This document shows positions 42,951-57,437 of a stretch of 64,000 bases of DNA, piece by piece; position 1 is the stretch's first letter, and every line of letters begins with the position of its first letter. The notes under the pieces were generated by a model. That model did no database searches, had not been told where the DNA came from, and saw only the letters and a program-made list of their open reading frames with translations. The DNA is from Medicago truncatula (taxonomy: Eukaryota > Streptophyta > Magnoliopsida > Fabales > Fabaceae), in NCBI RefSeq assembly GCF_003473485.1, contig NC_053044.1, positions 32,864,091 through 32,928,090 of the forward strand. Direction: 5' to 3'. The translations under genes were made by a program, and so were the position numbers.

Positions 42951-45900
42951 TACATATGTGTACTTATGATAACTTGAAAGTGATGTATATAATATTTAAT
43001 GTAAATGATAAAATTAAAGGTATTTTGATATAAATATACTACAATTAAACAATATATTAATCCGTATAAAAAAAAACTTAATATATTATGGCCTCGTTAT
43101 ATTTCAATAACTTTTTTTAGTGTTAGTCATTTGTTTCCCAGGGAAAATGAATCTTGATAATCTAAAATTTAGTCGAAAGATAAGTAAAGTCTGGCATCAG
43201 AACTACGCGACCTTTAAAACAAAATTACTATATATAGTTCATCATGGTTGAATCGATATGTTTAGAGGCATAAAACAAAGGAAAATGCTTGTTCCTGCGA
43301 AAAGCCAATCCACGAAAACCACGACTTCTTATCTGCCGTTTATTTTCATCAATACACGACCATGATGTCCACCAAATCCGGACTAAACAATTTTCCATTT
43401 CTATAAAACAACAATGCATTTGATTCTTATTTTTCGTGTGCCAATTCTTCGTAGAAAATAGTACTCCTCATTTTATAAGAGAAAATATAGATAGACACCA
43501 TTTTTTCATACCACTCTTGTACACACCGTATGTGTGAGGGTATTTTGGTAATGTGTAACAAAGGATATGTAGTTATTTTGAACCCAGATTGCCACATGTT
43601 GCATTTATGTGTGAGGGTTTAAAGGGTGTATGTCACCTATGCGTGTCTATGTATAAACACTCATTTATAATTAAGCCTTTTGAAATAAAATAAAATAAAA
43701 AAGTCAATTTTGTTGAGTCTAATAGTTGAATCTAGAACAAGTAAGAAATGAGACACTTCTCCTGACCAACTAAGTTGGAGAAACATCTACGTTTAATTAT
43801 CATATTATACATTTATAACTAAATTGATATTTTAAGACTTTTTTATCCAAAATTTTGAGGTCTTAAACCCTAACTTAGACTGCTTAGCTCTAAGGCCAAC
43901 TTTATAATCATTTAGAATCTGTCTAAAGATACATGTTAACATTATTATGCATATACTAAAGTCTAAAGAAATGGAATAAATAGAGTATTTATTTATAGAT
44001 AAGAAAGTAGGTGGTTTTGGGGTTTAATGTTGTATACATAAATGACATAATAGTTATGAGAATGGTCCCGTGTCTTTGGCCTCGTGTTTCAAATTCATTA
44101 CTACTTCTTTAAGCTGCCCACCCATTGCTACTTTACTGCAAACCAGCTTGTGTTGATCAATTAAAATTAATTTTCCATTTCTCATTATATCATCATCCTA
44201 TTGCTTTACCCTTTAGTTGGTAATTTGTTGTGCTAGAGCCAGACAACCCTTAAGAGATAACGGGATCTTTTTTTCTTTTTTTGGTTTAGTTGGTACTACA
44301 ACAAGTCATGGGGTTCACGAACACCAAAGATAAAGATATTTTTTATATTCTCATTTAGTACTACAAAGATCTAGACACATAGCATAATGAAATGCACATA
44401 AACTAACTTAATCAACCAGAATACACCAATTAATGAATAAGTCTATCAACTAGAATGACATGTAGGCTTAACTTCAATCCTACAATATGATACACACCAG
44501 CAACTTCCCTTAGCATTATTATGTAAATAACTGAATTTGAGGAATTTAATGGACACATGACATGTGATTTACAAATAAAGGAGTTGGTGAAATGAAAGTT
44601 TAACATAAAATACTCATTCAGCATGCTATAAAATACTCTTTCCTTTTGATACTCTCTCAGTGACCTAAGTTTTATAGTTGCCCTTCTTCTAACTTGCTTT
44701 TCAGTAAAAAGTAAATTTTATACCAATTATAACAAAAAAATAGAGAACAAATATACTATTTTTATTAAAATTTTCCAACAATAGTAATTAAGGTCCACAT
44801 TTAGATTAGATCTATGTAGACACCCTTTTTAGTATTGAAAAATATCAAAAAATGAGTTTTTTTAGGAGTATAAATACGAAATAGCTATAACCAAGTAAAA
44901 GAGCTTGATCAAGTGATACAAATGAAATGATTAACTAGGCTTCTTAACCATTTGATCACAGACTTGAACAATGTCCAATACGTATGAAATACTAACTAAC
45001 ATATATCGAAAGATGTCAACCTCTTAAATAAGTTTTAGCTACCTCAAGAAATTAATCTTAGCTTTTCTGTGTAGATACATTGGTTTACAATAATAAGTAA
45101 AAGTTGCTCTACTTTTAATGTGAAAATCATTAGTATCTTCGTATCCAAGGCAACCTGTGTTCGAGGTCAATAGATCAAAAAGAAGGGATGAGCTTTACTT
45201 TTAACTTAGGGAGGCCAAGACAAAATTGGAATAAAACTTTTTTAAAAAAGTACAAAGCTGAGAAAAAGGGTTGTGAATTTACAAAATTGTGTCTAGTTAA
45301 AATTTTGAATTTGTAATTACTACAATTTGTCAATGACATGTATATAATATAATAACCAACCACCCATGCATATATTCTTTCCCAAAAAAAAAACATACAT
45401 CATTCATGTCTTATAATAAATAAAATATTTAAAAAATGCACATGAAAAAGAATGTCTCTCTTTTACTAATGAGAAATCATTTTATTTGTTTTTTTTTCCT
45501 TCAATTTTTAAAATGTTACATTTGCTTCTAAGTTTTATCTACCATTGCATATTTGCATGGCAGTGACACGGTCAACTCTTCTTTCTATTAAATTCACCAT
45601 GCAAACATGGGAGATTATGTGTTTCCCCATAAAATTCGTTATGGTGACCAAAATTCAACCATCTCTTCTACAATCTCCAAATTTTCTCTCACTCTAACTC
45701 TTTATATCCCATCTCCATTTTATCAACATTGAACACTAATTTTAATTAGCAAATTCATAATCCAATATGATTTGAAGAAGAATAGAAGGTGACACTCCAT
45801 ATCTTTTCTTATATCCTTCTATTATGAATGTGAGCACCCTTCATCAGCCATGATTTCAACTCTTCTTTCTATTAAATTCACCATTTCTTTCTCTAATTAC

Positions 45901-46779
45901 TTTCTCAATATATGATTTTTTTTTTCTTATTGCTTTTTTTTTCAGAACTAAATCAAAAACTTTGATTGCTTGTAAAGAAAACTTGTGATTGTCACCTCTC
46001 TCAATCTCCGGGGACCCAATGTATCCAAGGCTTCCTAACTTCTTCATTTTTTTTTTGTTTCTTTCTTGTTTTGTGTTTTCTAATGAAGGCTCTCACCCAA
46101 AAGAAAAAGATAACTCATGAATAAAAGTAAAAGAACTCATGCAATGGTTAATTTTGTGGTTCTGAAATAAAATAAAATAGTATTGTACCGTATAAAAGTA
46201 TTCTTTTTTCCTTAAAAAAAAAAGTATTCTTTTTACTCTTGAATTAATAAATTTCGAGTTTTTAACACATCTCACTTAACTCCATTATGAAACTTACGAA
46301 TCCAACAAATTTGCATATATCTGTGCACCATAGAACTATTCCTCATACGAGTCATATATGCACCTTTGAAATTTATGTTTATTTGCACTTTTGATCCCCT
46401 ATTTTATTAAATTGATGAAAATAAACCATTTATAAAATCGAACTTTTACTCTCCCTATTTTCACATTTATTGTATTTTTGGTCCCAAAAAAGGTGAATTT
46501 TGATCTCATCGGTGATATGTTTATTTAGATACAGCTTTAAGCCAATAAATCATTTTTTGGAGTAAAAAACCAACCATTTTTATTGACAATAATAATGGGT
46601 TAGGATTAAAATTACAATAAATGTGAAATTAGAAAGACAAAAAAGTTTGATTTTAACGGAAGGAAACTATTTTCGTAAATTCAATAAAATAAAAGACCAT
46701 AAGTGCAATTAAACCTAACTTTTTATGTTAATGCTATATTCCATAGCTAGGTTATGACCATGTTGTGTGTGTTTTGAAT

Positions 46780-48149
46780 ATGGAAGGTCGCCGGGAAAGA
46801 CCATTTTATGAAGAAATGTCAACTACGGAGAGCAAGCGAGAGAAGCTAGCGGGCTTGTCTCTTGACGATATCTTAGCGAATCAACAAAGACACGGCTCTA
46901 CACCGCCAAGCTCTACAACGCCAAGGCAACCACCCCCTAAAAGTCGAACCCTCATAGACATTATCAAAGACGACGAAAGCAACAAAAAAGATCGCAGGTA
47001 ACTATAATCATTTAATAATAAGTAATAACACAATTTTTTGACATATATATAAAAAGAAGTGGTTTTTTTTCCTTCCTCTAAAAAGAAGTGTTTTTTTTCC
47101 CTTGTAGAGTAACTAACTAATTATTGTATAATGATAAACTAAAACTCACAATGGCATCTACAATTTGTTGCTGATCTCAACTTCTGTATTTTCGTTTTAC
47201 ATGGTTTATTGATCAATTTTATTTTATGGAAACAATAATGTTAGTTTAAAAAGTTTAAGATTATCAAATAATAAGCTCACTACTACTTCATTTTCATTGA
47301 TATGGAAGATCTTGGAAAGCCTTTAAAGACAAGCTTCGGCTAAAGCGTGCTGGCTCTGCTTGGACATCATCAATTCCCATTCCAACATCCGACATCCCTA
47401 TCCAAAATCCAAACAGCAGAAGCTTTTCACAATTCGGTCGTCGCAACTCAGTTCGAGTCCAAACTCATTACGACTCAGACATGTCAACACACCAAGTAGA
47501 TGAGCTCGATCCATCAGATGAATCCAATGCTCCAGCTAGCAGGCCAAAATTCACTCGTGGGAGCTCAACTCGGTTCACGGCAGATTCCTCTGAGAATTCT
47601 GGCGGAGGAAATCTACGACCACAACTATCACGCAAGAATTCCACCAACGTGTCATCGGCAGATCCATTCCGAAAAGGGCGTGTAGTGACTTTTCGAGACA
47701 GCTTCGACGATGAGGAGCCCGACGATGATACCAAGCATCCAGAGACGGGGAGGGCATTATCGGCGAGAGAAGCAGTGGCGGCACAAGAAGCAGCAGAAGC
47801 TGCAGCGGAGGCTGAGGCTGAGGCCGAGGCTGCAACAGGACCTCCGACGATGTCGTTGATGGATTTGTTAGGGGAGACTGATAGAGAGATGGGGTTGGAA
47901 GGGTCAAGGTATATATTAAGTGATGAGGAAGATTTTTCTGATGATGATTATGAGGAAGGTGAAGATGATGAAGATGGGGAAAGTGCATTGGAACACACTT
48001 GTTCTATTTGCATGGTGAAGCATAAGGGTACTGCTTTGGCAGCTTGTGGCCATAGTTTTTGTAGGATGTGTTCAAGGGAGCTTCTGGTTTCTAAGGGAAA
48101 TTGTCCACTTTGTAATAATTTCGTTTTAGAGATTCTTGAGATTTTTTGA
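46780..48149 (+). CDS. C3HC4 RING-finger protein, probable E3 ubiquitin ligase
   Basis: Two exons, 46780-46997 and 47309-48149, joined GT-AG within an Arg codon; 352 aa. The RING lies at the extreme C-terminus (about residues 303-343): CSIC, then CGHSFC, RMC and CPLC, the complete C3HC4 set. It is followed by a hydrophobic VLEILEIF tail. The rest is low complexity: a Pro-rich N-terminal region with SRTLIDIIKD, a Ser/Arg/Asn-rich middle, an Ala/Glu run (AAEAAAEAEAEAEAATG), and an acidic stretch (DEEDFSDDDYEEGEDDEDGE) just before the RING. There is no membrane segment or signal peptide. I take the ATG at 46780 because the short frame upstream lacks an ATG. E3 activity is inferred from the RING alone; the substrate is unknown. 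Confidence 0.85.
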
Positions 48150-48858
48150 TTTGTTGATTATTCTAAGTTCTTGATATTTTTTTATTTAAGTTGGGAACTC
48201 TTTACTGATTTGTTGTTGTTATTATTTTTTTCATTTAAGGTAGAATTTATAAGAGTGTGGATGATGATCTCACTCTTAGTCTTTGTTGTTATTATATCGT
48301 CCAGAAGTTTTAGGGTCATTCAATAGATGGCAACAAATATGATACATCTACCACGATCTTTATTTATAGAAAGGAAAAAAAATGCAGTTATGCTCATTAG
48401 ATTGGAAGTTATACTCCATTTTGCAGTTGCAGATATCACGTGATCAAGTCAAAACGTGCCCTTTGACAAGATATCACGGAAATCCTAGAATTTTATTTCA
48501 TTTTTAAAAAAATGTCAACTATTCTACTCTTTTTTTATATTATTTAGGACCTACATACAAAACTTTATCTCCGTTCAAATGTTAAAACTATTTGGACCTA
48601 TATAGAAAGAGTAAACACCTAAGGTTTGTTGAAAAAAATGTGATGAAAATTGTAATAAGACAGTAAAATATGGATATCATGCTGTAAACCTAAAACTCAA
48701 ATTGTCTAATTTGTTGGGCATGATTTTAACTATCATGTACGTTAATATTACAATCGATCCGCACCACTTAAAGTTAGAAATATAACGCACCAAACTAACA
48801 ATAAACAGGCAAAATTCCAGATGGTGGTCAGGAACATTCTCGTAAGAATTGCATTTTT

Positions 48859-51800
48859 TTAACCTGAAGGTGGTCGCATTCCATGGTGATTGGGAGGTGG
48901 CGGTGGCGGCATTGAGTTCTGAGGATATCCCATAGGATGTCCACCCTGTTGCTGAGGTGGTGGTGGTGGTCGCCAAACTTGTTGCTGGCCTGCCATTACT
49001 GATGGCGGTGGAAGAGGCCTTGGAGGTCCCTGCATACCTTGTGGAGGTGGCGGCGGCGGCATCTGCATCGAGTGAGGTGGCCTGAACTGTTGCATTGGAG
49101 GAGGCATTCCCTGTTGCATCATTGGTTGACCTTGCTGTTGTTGATGCCATACTTGTTGTCCAGGTGGTGGCATCTGCATAGGCTGAAAGGCTGGGGCTTG
49201 TGGAGGTGGTGGTTGGATGACATGAATAGGAGGGGGGGCGACACCATTAGCGAAGGGGCGGGGTGGCACTGGAGCAGGAATGGTACCATTAGCCTGAGGA
49301 GCATTGGGAAGTGATGGTGGCCCACTTGCAAATAAAGTATGAGGCCTGCTCTTCTGTGCCGTCGGATTACTTGCAGCCAAAACTCTTTCTGCATCAAAGG
49401 AAATATGAGAAGATAACTAAAGATAGTACTGAAACAGAAGGCTTTAATTGATCCCATAAAAAAAAGTGGCAAGAAAGGGGCTCACCTGCGGGAGTACCGT
49501 GCCTTTCGCCTTTAGTGTCTTTCTTATAAGCATACGATACTGTAATTTGACGATTGCAAAGATACTGTCCATTCATTGCCTGTGAAATATAGAAATAATT
49601 CATTATCAGTGATGAGGGAATGTTCACTTCCTTCTATATGGTTGTGTTTTCCACTTAAAATTATGAATTAAGCATCATATTCCCTAATTTAATGCTCTAT
49701 TTGATTTTATCTACTCCTTACATCTAATATGGAATATTAAAATAACAAGATGAATAAGCCAAGTAATACCAAGGAAAAAGACAAATATTCAACTCCTACT
49801 TTTCTAATTGATGTTTCATGGTGTCAGACAAACAATAATCTCTACATTTTTCCCAATTTTCAAATCCCTTTTCTGCAGCATGAATTCATTTGACTTAGAG
49901 AAGACAAGAAATATAAGGAAGTTGTCTTTGATCAAATGATGCCACAGAATCATGAAACACTCGAAATGAAGTCAAATATAAAACTTGATGGGTGTGGAAA
50001 TGATTTTAAATGTTTTACTGTGTGTATTTATAATACAGGGTCTTACAGCCCGAACGAGTCTATGATTAGATAGTAGATACAAGGTAACCTATCCATCCAT
50101 CTATTTTGTTTGTTATCAAGTGTTATATACTCCTATGAGTAAGCTTAAATATGAGAATAACAAGAATGAAAGATTGATCTCATGCATTTCTATATATGAT
50201 TCAAACACCAATACAAGCCATACCTCAATAGCCGAATCAGATGCCTCAAATGAATCATAGCTTATGAAGCCAAAGCCTCGGGAATTCCCTGTGTCAGGAT
50301 CTCTCATGATCTGCAGTGAAATGCCTTGAACATCAGATCATATGCTAAATTTTGACGCGTAAAATTTAACCCTCAATGGATGGATGGTTAATACAACTGA
50401 AGGAGTATGAACATAAATACGAGATAGAACTCGTAGCAATTTACACATATAAATGCACATGTATGGGATGATTTAAGAGTACGAACATGAATATAATTAA
50501 AACTGAAAGTGGAACCGTCCAACATAGTATAACCCATCCATCAGATAAAGTACTTAACCTAAACTAACTTGTGGACCTGTCTCAGGTGTTATTTAACGGG
50601 GAAGATAGTTATAGATGTGTTATCCGAGGATACATATATTTTGTCATACTACAAATAATCTGAGCATATAAAGCCTAAAAATGTGGAAAAGTACTCAAAA
50701 TGTAGTCATCCACTTGATACTAGACTGAACCTTTTCAAACAAAACATGTAGAGAGAACATCAGTGGTAAGTAACTTTTAATGTAATTAGCTATAAATATC
50801 GCAAATTGATTGAATCTCCTAATTGTATCTGGATTGTTGGCTACTTTGGGTTAGGTGTTATTTCCCCAATGAAGAGGGAAACTGTGGCTGTGGCCTCACC
50901 TTCCATGGCAGATAGGGACCTGATTGATGAAATGGAAAATTTTAATTTCTGTGACACCTTACGTCAAACTTTACAAATTTGGGAAAATTGCTTAATAAAT
51001 ATTTAATTATTATTTGTAGGCACTAGGCACACTAATTATATCGAATGTGATATATCATATATGGTACCGATTTGAAAAATTTTAACATTTAATTAATGAG
51101 GAAAAGTTAATGATATCACGTCTTAAGGAGAAAACTGCCAACACAAGGTAATGGAAATCAGTTTCCAAAATGACTATTTGCAACCAATTCAGACAATTGA
51201 AATTACAGATTTGTTAGCTCCAAAGAAGTAATTGCTAAGCTAAAAATTACTTTTCCAGTTTGGTTTCTGAATGAGGTATAGTCTCACTGTCATTGGAAAA
51301 ATAAATCTTAGCGGTGAGTGGGGATATGAATTTAAATTAACTGATTGATCTTGACATAAGATGGCATCCTTCTTTAATACAAAATTATCTAAACTACAAG
51401 GAAGGTTGGTAATGTTGCAAGGACAATAGCCACTATCAACAACATAATAAAGATATTTCTATTACTTAGACACCCTACTAATTACTTAACACCTCACTAA
51501 TACTATTTATTTATTACATAATAACCCTTTTCCCTTATCCTTCATACTCGGGTCTCTATCATTTCCCAAGAGCAAACTCCTAATTTCAATGTACTCTCCT
51601 GAGTGTTGACATATGAGAATGAACAAGAAAAGAAATGATTCCCTTTTTCAAGACAAGATGTATACATCCTTAAACTCGTAACTTAAATATGTGTAGCAAC
51701 CAGTTTTTATTAATAAAAGATGATTACAAACTAGCGAACGGCATGAGGGAGAAGCTAACACCACAAGGATTCTCCCTAATAACTAACAAAGATTGGTCTT

Positions 51801-53966
51801 TGTGAAAGTGAACAAGAGAATATTTCGTTTCTGATGGTGGTGGTGGTTAAATCTCCCTCCCAATTGTACGATTGTTAACTCCTGTGGTTAAGAGTGATCT
51901 CCTCGTTATTTCCTACGATTTAAGAAGCTACACTACAGCCTATATCATGGAAATTCTGTATTTTAGCGAATCAGTAAGGAGGATTCAATTCTAAAGGCTC
52001 TTTATTCAAAATATAGCGATTGCCATTAATGGGAGTTAAGAAAGTTGCAAACCCAGGGACTCCCTATATGGGTGAACTAAAGCAATCTCCAAGAACAAGG
52101 CTTGCTAAAGAAGGATGAGTGTCCAGTAGAATAGTGACCGAAAAAATTGATATATTTGATACTTAAAAAGGCCCGACACTACCTAATTGATACTTACAAG
52201 TCTTCAAGGGAAATCAGAAAGTGGATATACTCTTGAAAACCTTGTTGAGACCTAGGGTTTGATTTCTTGGACGGGCCAGCAGAGAATGATTAATATCGAC
52301 TACCGGTCTGAGCTTTGAGGGTAAGTGTTGGGAGAGAATTCAGTGATAAGAATTAGCATTAAATGTGATTAGCTCGGTAAATATTGTGATTTGATTTGAT
52401 TGTAATTTCTAAATTGTACTATTGTATCGGGCAACAAACACTCGTGAACCATTTCACGATGTGTCCAGATAATCCAAAGTCTCAATATTTAGTTCTCAGA
52501 TAGCTTATAGGTACAGCAATTTTAGGTTCGGAATAATTTCTTCATTCTTTCATTTTTCCTCCAACTAGTAGGGTAGGATCAGTTAGCCTATATTATTAAA
52601 TTCTGTATTCTCAGAAAACCAACAAGGGTTTCTTACTAAATCTTCTTCAATCACAAAAATTAATGGCCATGATGTAAAATAGTGTGTCAGTGATGTATGA
52701 AAAGCATTAATCACTGCTGCAAGCTGGATGCTTTTACTTAAATGAAACAAACACAACACTATCAGGTAAGATGAAAGAAATTAGAAGAGTAAAACCTTAG
52801 GATTAGTAACAATAACTCCAAATGCACTGAAAGTATCATACAACAGCTTCTCATCTACATCCTGCAACAGAAACATTAAAAGTCTTGTTAAATCTGATCT
52901 CAAAGCCTAGCACATTTTAAATTATTTAAAATTAGATGAAAAACTTGCATATTTGGTGACTTACAGGATCCAGATTGCCAATGAAAAGGTTTGCCCCGAC
53001 ATCCAAGCTCTTTTTATCTTGGGATGCCTATAACCAAAGAAATAGTAGATCAATACTCTTTAATCAAGTAGCATAGGCACTGAAATATCTCTTTCACCAA
53101 GTGAGAGACAACAATACAAGATAAGTATATAATTGGTGATTAATGAGAGATACTCAATTGTAAGAATGACATACAATAAGGATTGGGAAAATAAAAGAAG
53201 AATATTAGTATAACACTTGGTGGTTAGAACTTGGTCCACATAAAAATGGTGTGCAATGACAATGATTCCATTCTACGTGGAATGAGGATATCTGTTTTTA
53301 GTGCGAGAAAAATGACAAAGATAATCCCATCTAAGAATCTCTAAGATTTATTCCCAGATACAAGAACTCCGGTTCCCTCCAAGGAGAAATAGTAATGGAG
53401 ATTATCGGCAATCATGAAGTGCTTATTGACATTATAATCTATTTCCATAGGCTCTCTCAAACAGTCTCACAAGTAAGTAGGAATGGAAAAAAGTACCTTA
53501 TTTACACGAATTGGTTTCCCATAAAGTTTAATCATGTTAAGTACTTTAATAGCCTGCAATAGAAGAAGCAATTAGGTTTAAATTTGATAAATAATAGGGG
53601 AAGAGTAGTAAAAGAAAGAAACATACATAGTCAGCATCTTCTTCGCTGCGGAATTCAACAAATCCATAACCTTGATGTTGATTAGTGACTCTATCCTTAG
53701 GAACATACACATTAACTGAATAAAACAAAACAGAATAATAAATAAGTTAAGTTTATATGAGTTGAAGTGAATTAACCTAAAAAAATGAATGAGAGAGAGA
53801 GAGTGATAGTACCTACGGGACCAGCTTGAACAAAAAGCTCCCACAATAATTCCTCAGAAATCTGAGGGTCGAGATTACCGACGTAAGCAGTAGCATCTTG
53901 ATTTCTCTCCGCCGAATGTTGGCCGAGCAGATTGGCACCCACACCCGGCGCAATTCGAGTCGTCAT
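48859..53966 (-). CDS. Splicing factor 3B subunit 4 (SF3B4/SAP49)
   Basis: A U2 snRNP SF3b component that helps anchor U2 near the branch site. Eight exons on the minus strand: 53813-53966, 53627-53715, 53497-53553, 52965-53027, 52796-52861, 50224-50310, 49486-49579, 48859-49388. All are GT-AG and sum to 1140 nt (379 aa). RRM1 shows AYVGNL (RNP2) and HQGYGFVEF (RNP1). RRM2 shows LFIGNL and SRGFGFISY. The final exon encodes a Pro/Gln/Met-rich tail ([20 protein letters not shown] and several PPPPP runs), as in the family, whose plant members are about 360-380 aa. Intron 5 (50311-52795) is unusually long. The SF3B4 gene starts with [20 protein letters not shown]. The model is intact and confident. 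Confidence 0.95.
51340..52560. other. Long SF3B4 intron segment, probably repeat-derived
   Basis: The middle of intron 5 of the SF3B4 gene has no coding signal. Its composition (ttgcaaggacaatagccact, gatttgatttgattgtaatt and similar) differs from the neighbouring intron DNA and may be an old insertion. I found no terminal repeats, so this remains a weak inference. Confidence 0.25.
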
Positions 53967-55481
53967 CTTTCACCAGCCGGGGAAGTTAGGGTTCTGTTAA
54001 AAGCTACTAACTGCTGTGATTCTGGGTTTAACTGGAACTCTGCCTGCGACCGTCACTGTATGTATCCGATAAATTTCTCTTTAATCAATAAATTTTATTT
54101 TATTTTTACAGCTAGGTAGTTAAGCGATACCTTATGTGAACAAAAAAATATTTAGTTTATATTAGTTGGGTCTCAAGGAATATATACAGAAGACCCATTC
54201 ATTATTTTTCCATTATATCAATTTATATAACATAATTTTTATTTTTTTTTAATTTATATAACATAATTCAACTATATAACAAAATAAAAACAACAAAATA
54301 ATTCAACATAATAGTACAACAACAATAAAATCATGTATCGGTCAAACTAATTTTTTATTAGATTCATTCATGTACATCTTGATTTCATCATATGTTCTAG
54401 AATATATCATTGTCTAAATAGCATGAACAAATCTCAACAATGTTGGGTCCATTAAAACTATATTGACCAGTTATATATATAACATGGTTCTCACCTTGTC
54501 GGTATGATGTTTCAATTAAGTGAATAGAGTGCATCCATTTGAGTTGATTGACGAACGACGATATCCAACACTAAATCTTTTTCATGTCATTGTGGTTGAG
54601 ACGACCATCAACTTCGATTCTTCAAATCATATAGTGTAATATCAACATTGATCCTAAACAGTTTGAGTTCTCCATTATTGTAGTAAACTACAACTAGTTA
54701 GAGTTCATTTTGATTTGACAAGCATTCATTATTTTTGGTGGACCACAAAGATACAAATTTATGCAAATTTTTGTTTGTTGTGGATGGTAAAGATTGTCGT
54801 TGCATTGTCGAACACATAAAATCTTGTGTTTGATTGATTTGGATTTTACGGATAGTTAATTTTGCTATGAAATGTAATACTACTAGATAGTCTATATTTG
54901 AAATATGGTTTTTGTCGGGTCGAAACACCTCTTGTGCTTCCTCTTAACTTGTGAGTCAAGTACTCGTTATACTTTGTTAGTTTTGATTAATATAATTTCA
55001 GTATGCCGTTAGAATAAAATTAATAGCATTAATAATATGAATGTGTTTGGAAAAATTTAGGACTAGCAAATTTCTTAAAGGAAGCTTATCCTTCACAATT
55101 TGCCCAATTAATAGTTTGTATGAAAAATTGGGTGTCATGGAATATTTCAAGTCCCTAAACTTTAATCAACATTCATATTGAAACGCACACTTCCTTATTG
55201 TTCTCGAACTAGTAGTAGTATGAAAACAGAGCTATTTAATGCATGCTAGGCAAAAAAAATACTTCAATCATCTTTTCCAATTTACTATAGTTAACATTTT
55301 CAAGAATTTACATTTATACATACCTTGAAATAATAACAAAAACCGTGAAAAGTGATTCTTGCAATTCCATTATGCACCATTATATATAAATGCTCTAGTG
55401 TTAGTAGAATACATCTGTTTAACAATTTTGAATGCTAGTAGTATTTATTTTTGTATTTGTTTTTGTTTGGTAGTTGCAATC
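53967..55481. other. Intergenic DNA between SF3B4 and the DUF674 locus
   Basis: The first ~100 bases upstream of the SF3B4 ATG should contain its leader and promoter. The remainder is AT-rich; I see no gene, RNA or clear element. Confidence 0.5.
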
Positions 55482-57437
55482 ATGTCTCAGGTGTCCTTGA
55501 AACTTCTGGTAAACACAGAGACCAACCAAGTCTTGTTTGCTGAAGCAGGGAAAGATTTCGTGGACATTCTTTGTGGTTTCTTAACATTACCATTAGGAAC
55601 ATAGCAAGACTTCTTCAGAAAGAGTCAAATATAAAACCTGCTACAATTGGTTGTCTAAATTCTCTCTATCAAAGTGTGAAAAATCTTAGAGAAGATTGTT
55701 TTAAGACAGTAACATGCAAGGAAATGTTGTTGTATCCGAGGAACTCATCGGAAGATTACTGCAGCAGTCTTAAGCTTAACATTGATGCCACTGAGCCTAC
55801 AAGGTACTTCTTGTATTCCAATGTGGCTAAATGTGAGTATCGGTTTCTGAGCAGTTTTAAAAATCTAAGATGTGAATGTGGTAGTGTTTTGGATCGTTTC
55901 GTTTCAGTGGAAAGTGACAAAGTATGCAACGGATTTGTTAAGGATAGTCCAAATTTTATAGTAACTGATGATCTAACTGTGTTGCCTAATTCAATGGATG
56001 CAAATTTTGGTCTCCTGAAGAGGTTTGGGATAAAAAGCACTAGTTTAGTGAAGGAAGTGAATATGGACATCACTGAGAAACAGGTTAATTCATCTATGTT
56101 TTTGCTTGTATTTTGACTGTTATTTACTTATTCATCACTTGGTCGCATTTTCACATTATAGTTACATTTTCAATTTTCATTGATGATGTGACTTAAATAG
56201 TGGTTATAAGTGGCGATCATCTTCCATTAAACAATAGGTTTGAGTTAATCTATATTATAATGTTAAAACTATCAATTTCGTCCTTAAACTATCTTTCACT
56301 CCGTCAATTCATATTATAAGGATTAAATTAATGGTTTATATGACATAGCTTCCTATTTTAGATATGTTGGTAATGAGTAAGCATGCATAGACAATAACTT
56401 TTATTTGACGTTTTTGCTATATGTTTACTATTTTTTTTATTGTTTTGTATTACAAACTAGGTGTTGGATCTATTGAAGTATTCCTTGCTGTCCAAGTCAC
56501 CTTTGACTGATTTCTTCTTAGGAAAGGAAACACCTATTCGTTCTTTCTATTCGATAGAAGCATCGGATTCAAGCTGAGACTATTTGTTAGAAAAACAGAT
56601 GGTGAGATATTGTTTGCTCAAGGAGAAGAAGATTTTGTTGACTTCCTTTTTAGCTTTCTCACTTTCTGTCTTGGCAGCATAGATTCTTTATATGCAAGCA
56701 TATCTGATTTGGATAGGTACAAATGCTTGATGTCAAATGAAGTTATGAACAGACTTGTTGATCCTTGCATTGCTCCACAATTCAAAATATCCAAGCAAAT
56801 ATTACAAATCAATGAACCACAAGCATCTTCATATTATTGTTATTCTCAACGCAGTTATAGGGAAAGTATCATGCATGATCAATTCTCAATAACTTGCAGA
56901 TTTAGGATGTTCCTAAATGAAACCTATACAAGGTTAAAGTTAGTTGATCCTAAATCATCTAAGGAAGGTCAAGAAGGTTATGCTAAAGGGCCTGCACTGT
57001 TCATGATTACAAATGATTTGGTTATAGAACCAATGTCTCAAATTTCAGCTTTATCTCTACTCAATCGTTTCGAAACTCCTCCTAGTAATGTGACTGAAAA
57101 AGATGTCTTCATTGGTCTCATGGAGGTAAGAAAGAGTGTTAAGTATTTACGAAAATATTTATGGACCATGTTGATGGATTGATTTACTAGGAAGTTATTT
57201 AGATGTTCCTTGTTTTAAAATGTTGCATTGTTGCAGGGTTTCACCATATTGAAAGCAGCTTTGACAATTGACATCAACATCAGCTCTAACAAACAGTCTC
57301 AACCACCTTTTCGCCTTCAGTCCGGATTGGACCTTAATGAGAAACATCTAAATAACTTCCTAGTAAATCAACCTACCAACCTGGCATCAAGATTTGAAAA
57401 AAATAAATTATCAAGCCTATTAGAAAATTATAATTAA
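55482..57437 (+). pseudogene. DUF674-family gene, disrupted (two tandem DUF674 modules)
   Basis: DUF674 proteins are plant-specific, function unknown, normally about 450-550 aa with two related halves. Here module 1 starts at ATG 55482 (VSLKLLVNTETNQVLFAEAG), but the frame ends at 55604; the homology continues at once in another frame (ARLLQKESNIKPATIGCLNS) to a donor after 56083. Exon 2 resumes at 56461 (VLDLLKYSLLSKSPLTDFFL) and meets a stop near 56575. Module 2 follows in a different frame (KLRLFVRKTDGEILFAQGEE, then EDFVDFLFSFLTF) to a donor after 57125. Exon 3 is 57237-57437 (GFTILKAALTIDINISSNKQ). Two frame breaks in one locus argue for a pseudogene; assembly errors or alternative splicing are less likely but not excluded. 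Confidence 0.7.

Larger units (their letters stand above)
38727..46779. other. 8-kb interval without a supported protein gene
   Basis: After the protease 3' end the DNA is AT-rich and contains the MITE at 40955, the duplicated repeat block at 41665-42265, the SINE at 42819 and unclassified repeat-like sequence at 42330-42660. Short frames are present (the longest is 96 codons at 40243-40533 minus), but none has homology or codon bias that I can defend. Confidence 0.6.

Noticed and set aside
43487-43665. Possible MITE with ata.atagacac ends
   Set aside because: The inverted match is short and imperfect, with no target duplication.
47575-47988. 137-codon minus-strand frame opposite the RING gene
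   Set aside because: His/Leu/Pro-rich antisense shadow of the acidic and Ala/Glu-rich coding region.
48677-49314. Long frames in other phases of the SF3B4 last exon
   Set aside because: Shadows produced by the Pro/Gln-rich low-complexity coding sequence.
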